The notes below the pieces were generated by a model. That model searched no databases, was not told where the DNA came from, and saw nothing but the letters and a program-made list of their open reading frames with translations. A stretch of DNA of 64,000 bases from Martinezella lusitana. GTDB taxonomy: Bacteria > Pseudomonadota > Alphaproteobacteria > Rhizobiales > Rhizobiaceae. Location: contig NZ_FMAF01000011.1 of assembly GCF_900094565.1 (NCBI RefSeq), positions 1 through 64,000 of the forward strand. The letters run 5' to 3'. A program made the translations under genes and the position numbers. Below, piece by piece: positions 16,993 to 25,965 of the stretch. Numbering within the stretch: position 1 is the first letter of the stretch; each line of letters opens with the position of its first letter.

Positions 16993-17844
16993 TCATTGAT
17001 TGTGGTTGAGCGCTCGCCGGACGACCTTGAGCGACCGAGCCAGCGAGTCCTCGATCGTTGACAGCGGCACGGGATCTTGGCGGCGAACGGGCTGCGCCTG
17101 CCGATTGCGATGCAGTCTCAAGGGAAGTTCAATACTGACCGGGAGGCTGTCGAGCTTTGCGATTGCAGCCAGGAGGCGCTCGCACCCGACCTTGCCGTCG
17201 CCGATATCGCAGAAAAACCAACCTTCGTCGGTTTCACGGACATCCTTGATATGGGCGTGCGCCGATTCCGGCAGCGCCAGGATTCCATCACCTGCGAGAT
17301 CGTCCATGTCCGGTCGATGTGACGCCGTGTTTGCAGCGTCGTAATTTAGCTTTAGAAAGGGCGATCCGAATTCCTCAACAAGAGAAATACCGTCCCGCGC
17401 GGTGTTGATCAGGCTATCGCTGCCGTCTCCTGGGTTTTCCAGGCCAACGATGATATCAAAGGCTTCCGCTCTTCTCAGTATGGTTTCGACGTTGCGACGG
17501 AATGTTGCCTCTCTTTGTCGGGCGGCCGCGTTGGTCGCAATAACTTTGGCTCCAATCGCCGCGGCGAATGCCATGCGGCCCGTGAACACTTCGACCGAAT
17601 CTTCGAAACCGAGGTCGATGTGCGACGACATTGCATGACACAAGAGCCCCGAAGACCTAAGCGCGCTGCGCCAACTGGTCATCTCGGAAGGTGTGAAGGC
17701 GGTCTCATCGAAGGGTTCTGTATATCCAACGATAAAGGCCGGCTCGAAATGGGTGAACCCGAGGGTTGCCGCGCTCTCCAGTGCGGCCTCTCTGCTATGC
17801 CCGTCGTACGGCGCGCCGGACACGGAGATCACCCGTTCAGCCAT
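16993..17844 (-). CDS. Xylose-isomerase-like TIM-barrel sugar (phosphate) isomerase/epimerase
   Basis: A 283-residue protein of the AP-endonuclease-2/xylose isomerase-like TIM-barrel superfamily. Expected metal-site residues are present in order: Glu in VGLENPGDGSD (about residue 133), Asp in LNYDAANT (about 166), HIKD (about 198) and Glu in SIELP (about 237). It therefore probably isomerises or epimerises a short sugar or sugar phosphate. It is first in the operon with dhaK and dhaL, which suggests that it acts on the kinase's product or substrate. The start at 17844 follows GGGAGG; ten extra upstream codons are open but lack a signal. Confidence 0.75.
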   Translation of the reverse strand: MAERVISVSGAPYDGHSREAALESAATLGFTHFEPAFIVGYTEPFDETAFTPSEMTSWRSALRSSGLLCHAMSSHIDLGFEDSVEVFTGRMAFAAAIGAKVIATNAAARQREATFRRNVETILRRAEAFDIIVGLENPGDGSDSLINTARDGISLVEEFGSPFLKLNYDAANTASHRPDMDDLAGDGILALPESAHAHIKDVRETDEGWFFCDIGDGKVGCERLLAAIAKLDSLPVSIELPLRLHRNRQAQPVRRQDPVPLSTIEDSLARSLKVVRRALNHNQ

Positions 17845-17956
17845 GCATTCCTCCCTTAGCAAAGAACGGCGCAAAGGCCGTTCCGAAGGGCAAAGTGTTA
17901 AAAACGCTTCATCCGGACAAGCGAATTCAATCGGTCAATACATGAATGCATCTCAA

Positions 17957-17971
17957 CAAATGCATCATTTG
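17957..17971. promoter_or_regulatory. Perfect 15-bp palindrome, candidate LysR operator
   Basis: CAAATGCATCATTTG is a perfect CAAATG/CATTTG inverted repeat with a 3-base centre, placed between the divergent isomerase-dhaKL operon and the LysR gene. A related GAATGCATC lies just to its left (17945-17953). LysR-family regulators typically bind such sites between divergent promoters, so this is the best operator candidate for the regulator at 18075. Confidence 0.5.
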
Positions 17972-18074
17972 CGTTAAATTTCCTCATGGAATATAGAGGA
18001 AGGGCGTCCTCCAGCGTACTGAATGTCTCAAGTAAGAACGGTGGCGAGGCACGCATAAACGGGGAGGAGGGGTG

Positions 18075-19004
18075 ATGAGCGCGTTGGAGTTTCCTTCGCT
18101 GCGATCGCTACAGGTGTTGGAAGCTGTCGCACGTCTTGGATCTTTTGGAAAAGCCGCCGAGGAACTAAGCATCAGCCCCTCGGCCGTGAGCCATCAAATG
18201 GCCGCGCTGGATTCGGAGCTCGGAATTGCTTTATTTCATCGCTCCGGGCGTTCAATCATGCTGACTGACGCGGGAAGGGCTTACGCTGAAGAGATCAGCG
18301 CCTCCTTTCGAAGGATCGAGAGCGCCACTCGCAATTTCACGAAGAAGGGCAAAAGTGACATTCTGAATATCCATTCGGTTGTCAGTCTCGCTTCGCAGTG
18401 GCTCATGCCTCGCCTCGCCCGGTTTAGCGCCCGCTATCCGGAGATCGATCTTCGACTGCACGCTTCTGGTGACCCGGCCGAGCTCAGGACCGGCAACGTC
18501 GATATAGACATCCGCTACGGAACGCAGCCCGTGGAGGTTGGCATCGCCGTCGAGCCCTTCCCGCCCGAGCCAATAGTGGTCCTGTGCGCCCCATCGTTGG
18601 TCGAGGGCGCAAACGGAATACGCTCACCGCAGGATCTCGCCAGATTTCCGCTCATCCACTCCGAAGTGAACCTCTATCGCTGGCAGGATTGGGCCGACGA
18701 CCACGGTGTGAGGCTCAACATGGATCGGGGGCTGCGTTTCGATAGATCTTTCATGTCCATCAATGCGGCCGCGGATGGACTTGGCGTTTGCCTGGAAAGC
18801 CTCATACTCGTCCGCCAAGATCTGAAAAGCGGGAGGCTCGTTGCGCCGTTTGGCCTGAAAGGCCCCAGCATCAATTGCCATAGTCTCGTGTACTTACGGT
18901 CCAGGGCAAGAACGCCAAAGATCGCTCTGTTCAAACGTTGGATCGAAGAGACCCTGGCTGGCGACGCGGTTTCTGCGAGTGAGATCGACGTCGGCGGGAG
19001 GTGA
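18075..19004 (+). CDS. LysR-type transcriptional regulator (GcvA-like)
   Basis: A 309-residue LysR-family protein. The N-terminal winged helix (residues about 5-65) contains GSFGKAAEELSISPSAVSHQ and the recognition segment LGIALFHRSGRSIMLTDAG. The rest is a periplasmic-binding-protein-like effector domain (DLRLHASGDPAEL, GNVDIDIRYG) of the GcvA-like subgroup. The start is ATG 18075 with GGGGAGGAGG upstream; a GTG one codon earlier is also in frame. It is divergent from the isomerase-dhaKL operon with a palindrome in between, so it most likely controls that operon and itself. Confidence 0.85.
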   Translation: MSALEFPSLRSLQVLEAVARLGSFGKAAEELSISPSAVSHQMAALDSELGIALFHRSGRSIMLTDAGRAYAEEISASFRRIESATRNFTKKGKSDILNIHSVVSLASQWLMPRLARFSARYPEIDLRLHASGDPAELRTGNVDIDIRYGTQPVEVGIAVEPFPPEPIVVLCAPSLVEGANGIRSPQDLARFPLIHSEVNLYRWQDWADDHGVRLNMDRGLRFDRSFMSINAAADGLGVCLESLILVRQDLKSGRLVAPFGLKGPSINCHSLVYLRSRARTPKIALFKRWIEETLAGDAVSASEIDVGGR

Positions 19005-19020
19005 GTTATGCGCAATCGGG

Positions 19021-19062
19021 GTCGGTGATGCGCGACTGGTGGATCAGACGCGCATCCCCGAC
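19021..19062. terminator. Bipartite hairpin between convergent genes
   Basis: GTCGG pairs with CCGAC and, inside, GATGCGCG pairs perfectly with CGCGCATC around a 14-base loop. It lies between the end of the LysR gene (19004) and the end of the oppositely oriented hydrolase (19076), where a bidirectional terminator is expected. There is no long T tract, so confidence is moderate. Confidence 0.45.
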
Positions 19063-19075
19063 GTCAGGCAGTGGT

Positions 19076-19924
19076 TTAGCCGAAGAATTTCCCGAGTTCG
19101 TTCGCTATGAATTCGGGAGCTTCTTCCGCAACCCAGTGACCCGAGCCCGGGATCAATCCGCCTCGAACGTCACTTGCCACCCGCTGCAGTGATTCCATCG
19201 TCTCCATGCCGCGGCCAAAACCACTGTCTCCGCCCAGGGCGAGGACCGGCATTTCGAGCTTGCCATCCCTCTCGAGGAATAACTCGTTGTCTTTGACGTC
19301 GGTTGGAAAGCCCCGATAATAGGCGAGAAGTGTGCGCAGGCCACCCGGTTTCAGGTAGGTACGGAAATACTCATTCTTGTCTTCCTGAGATAGCACGTTT
19401 GCCCGGCTGCCGTAATTGTCAAACAACCATTCCAGATAGATATGCTCGCGACCGCCGAACATCGCTTCCGGCAAATCCGGCGTCCTGAAGAAAGGGTGGT
19501 GCCAACGGCGGCCGCCTTGCGACATGTCCGCTCCATCGCCAGGAATGGTAACGTCCAGGATCGCGAGCTTGCTAACAGCCCCCCGGTGCTGCGCGGCCAG
19601 GGCAAACGCCACCGGGCCGCCCCAGTCGTGTCCCACAAGATTGAAGCGATCGATCTTCAGATGTTCAGAAAGAAGCTCCCACACGTCCTCGGCAATCGTT
19701 TTCTTGTCGTACCCATCGGCGGGCCGGGAAGTGTCGCCGAGGCCCCGCAGGTCCGGCGCGATGATCGCGTACTTGTCCGCGAGGAAGGGGATCACGTGCC
19801 GCCATTCGTGCGAACTCTGCGGCACCCCGTGAAGGAGAACCAGCGGCTCACCGGATCCTGCGGTCAGGTAGTGCATGGTGATGCCGGACAGTCGCGCGTA
19901 ATTGCTTTTGATCTCGGCACTCAC
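19076..19924 (-). CDS. Alpha/beta hydrolase, epoxide hydrolase / haloalkane dehalogenase type
   Basis: A 282-residue alpha/beta hydrolase. LLHGVPQ (about residues 31-37) is the oxyanion-hole HGxP motif. VGHDWGG (near 104) places an Asp at the nucleophile elbow, which points to the Asp-nucleophile branch (epoxide hydrolases, haloacid and haloalkane dehalogenases) rather than serine esterases. GSGHW near the C-terminus supplies the catalytic His. There is no signal peptide. Its ATG overlaps the stop of the upstream dehydrogenase by four bases (ATGA), so the two are translationally coupled. The substrate cannot be inferred. Confidence 0.75.
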   Translation of the reverse strand: MSAEIKSNYARLSGITMHYLTAGSGEPLVLLHGVPQSSHEWRHVIPFLADKYAIIAPDLRGLGDTSRPADGYDKKTIAEDVWELLSEHLKIDRFNLVGHDWGGPVAFALAAQHRGAVSKLAILDVTIPGDGADMSQGGRRWHHPFFRTPDLPEAMFGGREHIYLEWLFDNYGSRANVLSQEDKNEYFRTYLKPGGLRTLLAYYRGFPTDVKDNELFLERDGKLEMPVLALGGDSGFGRGMETMESLQRVASDVRGGLIPGSGHWVAEEAPEFIANELGKFFG

Positions 19925-20946
19925 TTTTTTGCCTCCTTCTGGCCCGCGGTCATTCCCCGATACGCACGAATGACCTGACTGTCATCTGCCGAGCCTGACC
20001 CCTGCCCAGACGCGGCAAGGAAGAACTGATGCGCAACGGAGGCGAGCGGCAGGGCGGCCCTGGCAGAGGAGCCGGCGGCAAGCACGATACCGAGATCTTT
20101 CACAAAAATGTCTACCGCGCTCGTTACCTCAGGGTCTTCCAGAAGCATCCGCTGGCCACGATCGTTGAGCATCCAGCTGGCGGCCGCCGAGCCGGACACG
20201 ATCTCGAGTACCGTTGAGGTGTCGAGGCCAGCCCTTTCGGCGAGCGACAGCGCCTCAGCCGCTGCCGCCAAGTGTACGCCGCACAGCAACTGGTTGACTG
20301 CTTTGGCAACCGATGCCTGGCCAGGCCGCTCTCCGAGATAATAGATCTTGGAGCCGAGCACGTCGAAAAGATTGCGGCTCATCTCATAGGTTTGCCTGTC
20401 ACCAGCCACCATGATGGAGAGCGACGCGTCGCGCGCTCCGGCGACGCCGCCGGAAACAGGCGCATCCAGAAACCGGTGACCGCGAGCAATAACGGCCTCG
20501 GCGAGCTGTTCAACCTCGCCGGGAGGGCATGTTGACATCAGGACGACGACGCTGGCCCTGGTTGAATTTGCCAGGGCGCCCCGTTCGAAGAGGGCTTGGT
20601 GCGCCTGGTCGATGTTGACTACCATCAACATCAAGACGTCAGTCTCGCTGGCCGCTTCTGTAGCGTCTGGATAGGCAGTCCCGCCACTGTCAGCGAAGCT
20701 TCTTAGAGCATTCTCCGAGATGTCAAACCCCTTGACCCTGAAGCCGCTTTTTAGGAGATGCGACGCCATCGGCAATCCCATCGAGCCGAGACCGATAAAA
20801 CCGATTGTCGGTTTTCCCGGTCCTCGTGCCGGGCTCGGCTTTGTTTCTAAAGCTTGGTGCAATTCCGGTCTCCTCCGCGATACTGGCACGTCATAGGCCG
20901 GCACATCCCACCGGAGTGCCATGCTCGCATGCAAAGCGGTTAGCAT
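19921..20946 (-). CDS. 3-hydroxyisobutyrate dehydrogenase-like NAD(P)-dependent oxidoreductase
   Basis: A beta-hydroxyacid dehydrogenase. TIGFIGLGSMGLPMASHLLK is the N-terminal Rossmann dinucleotide motif; DAPVSGGVAGARDASLSIMV is the substrate-binding signature, and KAVNQLLCG carries the catalytic Lys. The family oxidises 3-hydroxyacids (3-hydroxyisobutyrate, tartronate, related compounds) to semialdehydes or ketoacids. The start at 20946 (MLTALHASMALRW) follows GGAGGAAG and gives 341 residues, about 45 longer at the N-terminus than usual. The frame remains open for another 57 codons upstream. The extension is odd, and the true start could lie closer to the Rossmann motif. It is coupled to the hydrolase downstream and divergent from the TRAP genes. 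Confidence 0.75.
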   Translation of the reverse strand: MLTALHASMALRWDVPAYDVPVSRRRPELHQALETKPSPARGPGKPTIGFIGLGSMGLPMASHLLKSGFRVKGFDISENALRSFADSGGTAYPDATEAASETDVLMLMVVNIDQAHQALFERGALANSTRASVVVLMSTCPPGEVEQLAEAVIARGHRFLDAPVSGGVAGARDASLSIMVAGDRQTYEMSRNLFDVLGSKIYYLGERPGQASVAKAVNQLLCGVHLAAAAEALSLAERAGLDTSTVLEIVSGSAAASWMLNDRGQRMLLEDPEVTSAVDIFVKDLGIVLAAGSSARAALPLASVAHQFFLAASGQGSGSADDSQVIRAYRGMTAGQKEAKK

Positions 20947-21283
20947 GGCGGCTTCCTCCACATCAAAAGAGTTTGCGCAAAAAACATGTGACCTGGATTC
21001 ATGTTGCCTGGCGCGTTCTCCCAGAAAAACTTTGCCTCCATCGCGGGTCACGCCGAACTCGCCTGAGTTCAACTCACCATTGGCCGGAGGCAATTCATTT
21101 GCGGACGTTTGGCGCAAGCGCCTAATTTACGTCCAGCCGCACAGTGGGAGGCTTCCGGCTTCAGCGACATCAGTCCAAGGTCTAAGCAACCTGCACGAAA
21201 CTGAGGACGCTTACGAGGAAAGCGCCTGCGCTGGAGGCTCCTAAAAACATCGACATAGATCAACACGGTTAGAGGAGGAACCA
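20947..21283. other. Divergent intergenic region upstream of TRAP genes
   Basis: 337 bases between the divergent dehydrogenase and TRAP binding protein. The dehydrogenase frame is still open to 21117, but this part has no recognisable protein. AGAGGAGG at the right end is the ribosome binding site of the TRAP gene. No copy of the 19-bp GntR palindrome is present here. Confidence 0.45.
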
Positions 21284-22300
21284 ATGATCAGAATGAATCG
21301 CCGTACCCTTATTATGAGTTCCGTGGCGATGACCGCCGCGCTTGCGGCACCGCGCATCATGCGTGCGAGTTCGCCTGAATTCTCGTTTAAATTCGCCAAC
21401 ATCATGCCGGTTGATCATCCGCTCAACACGCGGATGACCGAGGCTTCCGACAAGATCAGCCAGCAGACAGACGGCCGCGTGAGCATTCAAGTGTTCCCCG
21501 CGAGCCAGCTCGGCACCGATGCTGATATGCTCAGCCAGCTTCGATCAGGTGGCCTGGACCTTCTTGCGCAGACAGGCCTCATCGCAGCGACACTCGTCCC
21601 GCCGGCGGCCATCACCGGTGTAGGATTTGCCTACCCCGACTACGCGCAGGTGTGGAAGTCGGTGGATGGTGAGCTCGGCCGGAGCATCCGGACGGCTTTT
21701 GAGAAGGTCAACCTGATCGCCTTCGAGAAGATGTGGGACAACGGCTTTCGGCAGACGACCTCGATCGGGAAACCGATCAAGTCGCCCGAGGACCTCAAGG
21801 GCTTCAAGATCCGCGTCCCTCCTGCGCCGCTCTGGACATCGCTTTTCAAGTCTCTCGGCGCCGCGCCGACGTCGATTCCATGGGGCGAAACTTATTCCGC
21901 ACTCCAGACCCACGTCGCCGACGGTCTCGAAAACCCGCTCGCTGGCATTTACTTTGCCAAGATGTACGAGGTTCAAAAGTATCTCTCCCGGACCAACCAT
22001 ATGTGGGACGGCTTCTGGATTCTCGCCAATCGGGACAACTTCGAGATGCTGCCTGAGGACTTGCGTGACATTGTCGTCACCGAGATCAATCGCTCGGCTA
22101 TCGTGCAACGCGCTGATGTCGAAAAGCTGAATTCCGAACTCCAGGCAGAGCTGACGAGCAAGGGTCTTGAATTTATCGACGTCGATGTTTCCAAGTTCCG
22201 CGCGACGCTGCAAGCTTCGTCGTTCTACTCCGATTGGAAGGGGCGTTTTGGCGAGGAAGCATGGGCGTTGCTGGAGTCTACCTCGGGCAAATTGATCTGA
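21284..22300 (+). CDS. TRAP transporter substrate-binding protein DctP
   Basis: A 338-residue periplasmic protein of the DctP family. The N-terminus has a twin-arginine-like start (MNRRTLIMSSVAMTAALAAP) and likely cleavage after the Ala-rich stretch. Family hallmarks follow: FANIMPVDHPLNTRMTEASD, PASQLGTDADMLSQLRSG, and the Arg-containing LKGFKIRVPPAP segment whose Arg normally contacts a substrate carboxylate. It captures an organic acid and delivers it to the membrane protein encoded 10 bases downstream. The neighbours (hydroxyacid dehydrogenase, hydrolase) fit import of a hydroxy- or sugar acid, which is an inference. Confidence 0.88.
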   Translation: MIRMNRRTLIMSSVAMTAALAAPRIMRASSPEFSFKFANIMPVDHPLNTRMTEASDKISQQTDGRVSIQVFPASQLGTDADMLSQLRSGGLDLLAQTGLIAATLVPPAAITGVGFAYPDYAQVWKSVDGELGRSIRTAFEKVNLIAFEKMWDNGFRQTTSIGKPIKSPEDLKGFKIRVPPAPLWTSLFKSLGAAPTSIPWGETYSALQTHVADGLENPLAGIYFAKMYEVQKYLSRTNHMWDGFWILANRDNFEMLPEDLRDIVVTEINRSAIVQRADVEKLNSELQAELTSKGLEFIDVDVSKFRATLQASSFYSDWKGRFGEEAWALLESTSGKLI

Positions 22301-22309
22301 GGCGTTGAC

Positions 22310-24175
22310 ATGGCTACTTCTGAAAATGTCAGCCCCCCGGTGATCGGCGCGTGGCCAGTCCTGGCGAAAGCTGAAACGCGCCTGGTGCGCCTGATTGAAT
22401 TGATCGCCGCAGCACTTGTTGTTGTCGAGGTACTCGTGCTGTCGGCGGGCGTCTTCGCCCGCTATGCATGGGGCGAGCCGCTCATCTGGTCGGATGAGCT
22501 CGCCTCCATGTTGTTCCTCTGGCTTTCGATCGTGGGCGCGGTCCTCGCTTTTCACCGCGGACAGCACATGAGGATGGGCGTTATCGCGGACGCGATGCCG
22601 CCCGTCGTAAGGGCAAGACTGGAGGTGGCTGCACTTGTCTTTTGCCTTTCGGTCTGCGTGCTTCTTCTGCCCAAGGCCACGGCCTACGCTCTTCATGAAG
22701 TTCCGGTCGTCACTCCCGCGATGGAAGTTTCGGTCGCATGGCGTTCTTTTGGTCTTCCGATCGGACTTGGCCTGATGCTTATCCTTGGCGTGACCAATGC
22801 CCTTCAGCGCATCACGCTGAGCGATTTCCTGATCGGGGTCCTTGTAGCCGCATGCTTGATAGGGTTGGCGATTGCGGCGAAACCGTTGATCATGGCGATG
22901 GGCAACTGGAACCTCGTGCTTTTCTTCGTAGTCTTCATCGCACTAGGTGTGCTGAGCGGCGTACCAATCGCGTTCGTGTTCGCTCTCGCTGCCATCAGTT
23001 ATGTGGCTCTGGGTACGAGCCGTCCGATAAGCGTGATCGCGGGTCGGCTTGATGAGGGAATGTCGCATCTTCTCCTCCTAGCGGTCCCGCTGTTCGTGCT
23101 GCTGGGTATGCTGATGGAGGTTACGGGCATGGCAAAAGCGATGCTGAACTTCCTGGCGTCCTTGCTCGGACATGTCAGAGGCGGCCTGTGTTACGTCCTC
23201 GTCGCGGCAATGTATCTGGTGTCTGGGATATCGGGTTCGAAGACCGCCGACATGGCTGCTGTCGCCCCGGCACTGTTCCCGGAGATGAAAGCGAGAGGAT
23301 CAAAGCCCGGCGATCTCGTGGCCCTGCTTGCGGCTACGGGTGCGCAGACGGAGACGATCCCGCCGAGCCTCGTATTGATCACCATCGGATCGGTTACGAG
23401 CGTATCGATTTCGGCCCTGTTCATAGGCGGTCTTTTGCCGGCGTTCGTCTGCGGATTGATGCTTTGCGTTGTCGTCTGGTGGCGCTATCGCAACGAGGAC
23501 ATGTCGGGTTTTCGCAAGCCGCCAGCCAGGGAGATCTTTCGCACATTCCTGATTGCGCTTCCGGCTTTGGCCCTACCTTTTATCATCCGTACAGCGGTTG
23601 TCGAAGGCGTTGCTACCGCCACGGAAGTCTCGACAATCGGCATTGCCTACTCGCTGCTGGCAGGCCTCCTCATTTACCGCCGGTTCGACTGGAAGCGGGT
23701 GGGTCCGATGCTGGTGGAAACGGCGGTCTTGTCCGGAGCCATCCTTTTCATCATCGCGGCGGCAACGGCTGTGGCCTGGTGCCTGACTCAATCGGGTTTT
23801 TCGCGTGGGCTGGTTCAGACGATGGCGGGTCTACCCGGAGGAGCGCCGATCTTTATGATCGTGTCGATCGTCGCGTTCATTGTGCTCGGTAGCGTGCTGG
23901 AAGGCATTCCCGCGGTGGTTCTGTTCGCACCCCTGGTATTTCCGATCGCCAAGGGATTAGGGATCCACGACGTGCACTATTCGATCGTGGTCATTCTCGC
24001 CATGGGAGTGGGCTTGTTCCTCCCGCCGTTCGGCGTCGGTTATTATGCCGCCTGTGCAATCGGCCGTGTGAACCCAGTGGAAGGCATAAAGCCGCTGTGG
24101 GGGTACATGATCGCCCTGCTTCTCGGGCTTGCGATCGTCGCAGCGGTGCCCTGGATCTCGATCGGCTTCCTATGA
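22310..24175 (+). CDS. Fused TRAP transporter membrane protein (DctQ-DctM)
   Basis: A 621-residue membrane protein joining the small DctQ subunit (residues about 1-165, four predicted membrane helices, with FARYAWGEPLIWSDELASML) to the large DctM subunit (about 190-621, roughly 12 helices, with SGSKTADMAAVAPALFPEMK and GVGLFLPPFGVGYYAAC). Most TRAP systems encode these separately; fusions are known in a minority. It follows dctP by 10 bases. It uses the sodium or proton gradient to move the substrate delivered by DctP into the cytoplasm. A strong hairpin follows the stop codon. Confidence 0.88.
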   Translation: MATSENVSPPVIGAWPVLAKAETRLVRLIELIAAALVVVEVLVLSAGVFARYAWGEPLIWSDELASMLFLWLSIVGAVLAFHRGQHMRMGVIADAMPPVVRARLEVAALVFCLSVCVLLLPKATAYALHEVPVVTPAMEVSVAWRSFGLPIGLGLMLILGVTNALQRITLSDFLIGVLVAACLIGLAIAAKPLIMAMGNWNLVLFFVVFIALGVLSGVPIAFVFALAAISYVALGTSRPISVIAGRLDEGMSHLLLLAVPLFVLLGMLMEVTGMAKAMLNFLASLLGHVRGGLCYVLVAAMYLVSGISGSKTADMAAVAPALFPEMKARGSKPGDLVALLAATGAQTETIPPSLVLITIGSVTSVSISALFIGGLLPAFVCGLMLCVVVWWRYRNEDMSGFRKPPAREIFRTFLIALPALALPFIIRTAVVEGVATATEVSTIGIAYSLLAGLLIYRRFDWKRVGPMLVETAVLSGAILFIIAAATAVAWCLTQSGFSRGLVQTMAGLPGGAPIFMIVSIVAFIVLGSVLEGIPAVVLFAPLVFPIAKGLGIHDVHYSIVVILAMGVGLFLPPFGVGYYAACAIGRVNPVEGIKPLWGYMIALLLGLAIVAAVPWISIGFL

Positions 24176-24179
24176 CGTG

Positions 24180-24222
24180 CGACCGTAGGCGGCCGGTAGA
24201 GAAGTCGGCCATTCTACGGTCG
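24180..24222 (+). terminator. Strong bipartite hairpin after the TRAP operon
   Basis: CGACCGTAG (24180-24188) pairs perfectly with CTACGGTCG (24214-24222), and inside it GGCCG pairs with CGGCC. The hairpin begins five bases after the stop codon. It lacks a T tract, so it may act as an mRNA 3' end stabiliser or a weak terminator. Confidence 0.5.
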
Positions 24223-24789
24223 TAACCATGTCGGATAAGGCGGAATGCCGGGCTGGCAACGCGCTTCAGAAGCATGCTGCTGGCTCCGCAATATGCCCGG
24301 GAAGAAATGTAGCGCCCACCCGAAGATCGTTACGTCCTCGCGGTTTTCCGTGGCTTCTTCCTCAGGAGCGGTGCGCTCTTCGAGGGAAGAGGTAACATCT
24401 ATCCTCCGACCGCTTAATGAACACCGTTGGCGACCTGACGCAGAGCCACTCACATAACAATGAGGCAGCCAAGGCGATCCACGATAATCTTGCCGATATT
24501 CGGATGCGAGCCGCGTCCCGCAGTCAGGGAGCCAAGAGTTCTTTCGAACTCACCGAAAGCCAACGAGATCTGATGGCCGGACCAACGCGGTACCCCGAAA
24601 CCGGTTGTTTCGATTGATGAATCGCAGGTCCGAGCGAGATCATTTGTTGAGCGATGCTCATTGAAATGGACTCGCAATTCAATTGTCCTAGACCTGCCAC
24701 TTGATACCTTTCCGATGCAGACAAAGCCGAAATCCGTCGCAAGACAAGCGCGGTCTGCAGACGCATTTTTACAAATGGGGAGGAGTGAA
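24223..24789. other. Intergenic stretch before the MBL-fold gene
   Basis: About 570 bases with no supported gene. The operator palindrome seen elsewhere in the window is absent. GGGAGGAG at the right end is the ribosome binding site of the next gene. Confidence 0.4.
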
Positions 24790-25788
24790 ATGGGAAATGA
24801 ACGTTTCGAGATCGACCGCCGCAACTTACTATTGGCAGGGGGAGCTGCTTTGAGTGGAGCCGTTTTGGGTGCGAACAGTGTAGCGGCTCACGCTGGGGCG
24901 AGCCCCGTTTCCGGGGCACAAGCTCCGGACTTTTATCGATTTGCCATTGGGGACGCCCAGGTAACCATCGTATCAGACGGCCCACTTCCGCTCGGCGACC
25001 CGACACAAAGTTTTCTCGGCGTCCCGGCCGACGAGATAAGATCCATGCTAAACCACAGCTTCCTGCCCACGGATGAGGTCGTTCTCGCTCAGAACGCACC
25101 TGTCGTAAACATCGGTGGCAAGCTGATTTTGTTCGACACGGGGATGGGATCGCTTAAGCAATTTGGCCCGACGACTGGCCGTCTCAAGTCTTGCTTGGCC
25201 GCCGCGAATATTGCGCTGGAAGATATTGACGCTGTCGTCTGTTCGCATGCTCATTGGGACCACGTCGGCGGAATCTGGGGCGACGACGGGAAACCAACGT
25301 TTCCAAATGCCCAGGTGTACATCAGCCAAACCGACTACGATTTCTGGACCGACGAGAAAAAACTTGGAGGCGATCTCAACGGTCTAGTTAAAGCCGCGAT
25401 CCACAACCTCAAACCCGTGCGGGACCGCATGGTTTTTTTCCAGGACGAACAAGAGTTTCTTCCTGGTATTCATGCCATTAGCGCTCCTGGACACACACTC
25501 GGCCATAGCTGCTTTATGATTGAGTCAGCAGGAAAGACAATGTGCTATGGCGGCGACCTCACTCATCATCCTGTGCTTCTGTTCGAAAAGCCTTTGATGG
25601 AATTTGCGTTCGATACCGATCCCAAACTGTCAGCTCAATCGCGTGTGCGCATTCTGAAAATGCTGGCCTCCAATAGAATACCCTTCATGTCCTACCACTT
25701 CCCATGGCCGGGCTACGGGCACGTTGGCATAGCGGGAGAGGGCTTCGCGTATTTTCCTGAGCCACTACATCTTAGCCTGTTGGACTGA
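24790..25788 (+). CDS. Tat-exported metallo-beta-lactamase-fold hydrolase
   Basis: A 332-residue protein with a twin-arginine signal (DRRNLLLAGGAALSGAVLG, residues about 9-27) followed by an MBL fold. Zinc-site motifs are complete: SHAHWDHVGG (HxHxDH), GHTLGH and GGDLTHH, with a late YHFPWPG. It shares most of its length with the protein at 32332, including GDPxxxFLGV, FDTGMG, FGPTTGRL and DTDPKLSA, but that protein lacks a signal peptide. MBL enzymes of this type hydrolyse lactones, thioesters or other esters; the substrate is unknown. The gene appears monocistronic. The ATG at 24790 follows GGGAGGAG. Confidence 0.8.
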   Translation: MGNERFEIDRRNLLLAGGAALSGAVLGANSVAAHAGASPVSGAQAPDFYRFAIGDAQVTIVSDGPLPLGDPTQSFLGVPADEIRSMLNHSFLPTDEVVLAQNAPVVNIGGKLILFDTGMGSLKQFGPTTGRLKSCLAAANIALEDIDAVVCSHAHWDHVGGIWGDDGKPTFPNAQVYISQTDYDFWTDEKKLGGDLNGLVKAAIHNLKPVRDRMVFFQDEQEFLPGIHAISAPGHTLGHSCFMIESAGKTMCYGGDLTHHPVLLFEKPLMEFAFDTDPKLSAQSRVRILKMLASNRIPFMSYHFPWPGYGHVGIAGEGFAYFPEPLHLSLLD

Positions 25789-25965
25789 GTGGTAGAGAAG
25801 GGCGCGAGGGCAATGCCTTCGCGTCAATCCTATCCGGAGGGCAGTCGAACGAAATCATCACATGGCGGAAGTTACGCAACAAGCAATGTGCGCCTTCATC
25901 GCGTTGCTAGACATCAAGTCACGCGGGAACGCCAACTGAAATCAAGAGCGATCGGCGGACCGCAC

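Noticed and set aside
17941..17962. Direct repeat of ATGCATC as an iteron or origin element
   Set aside because: Only two copies, one inside the CAAATG palindrome; its position between divergent genes fits a regulator site better.
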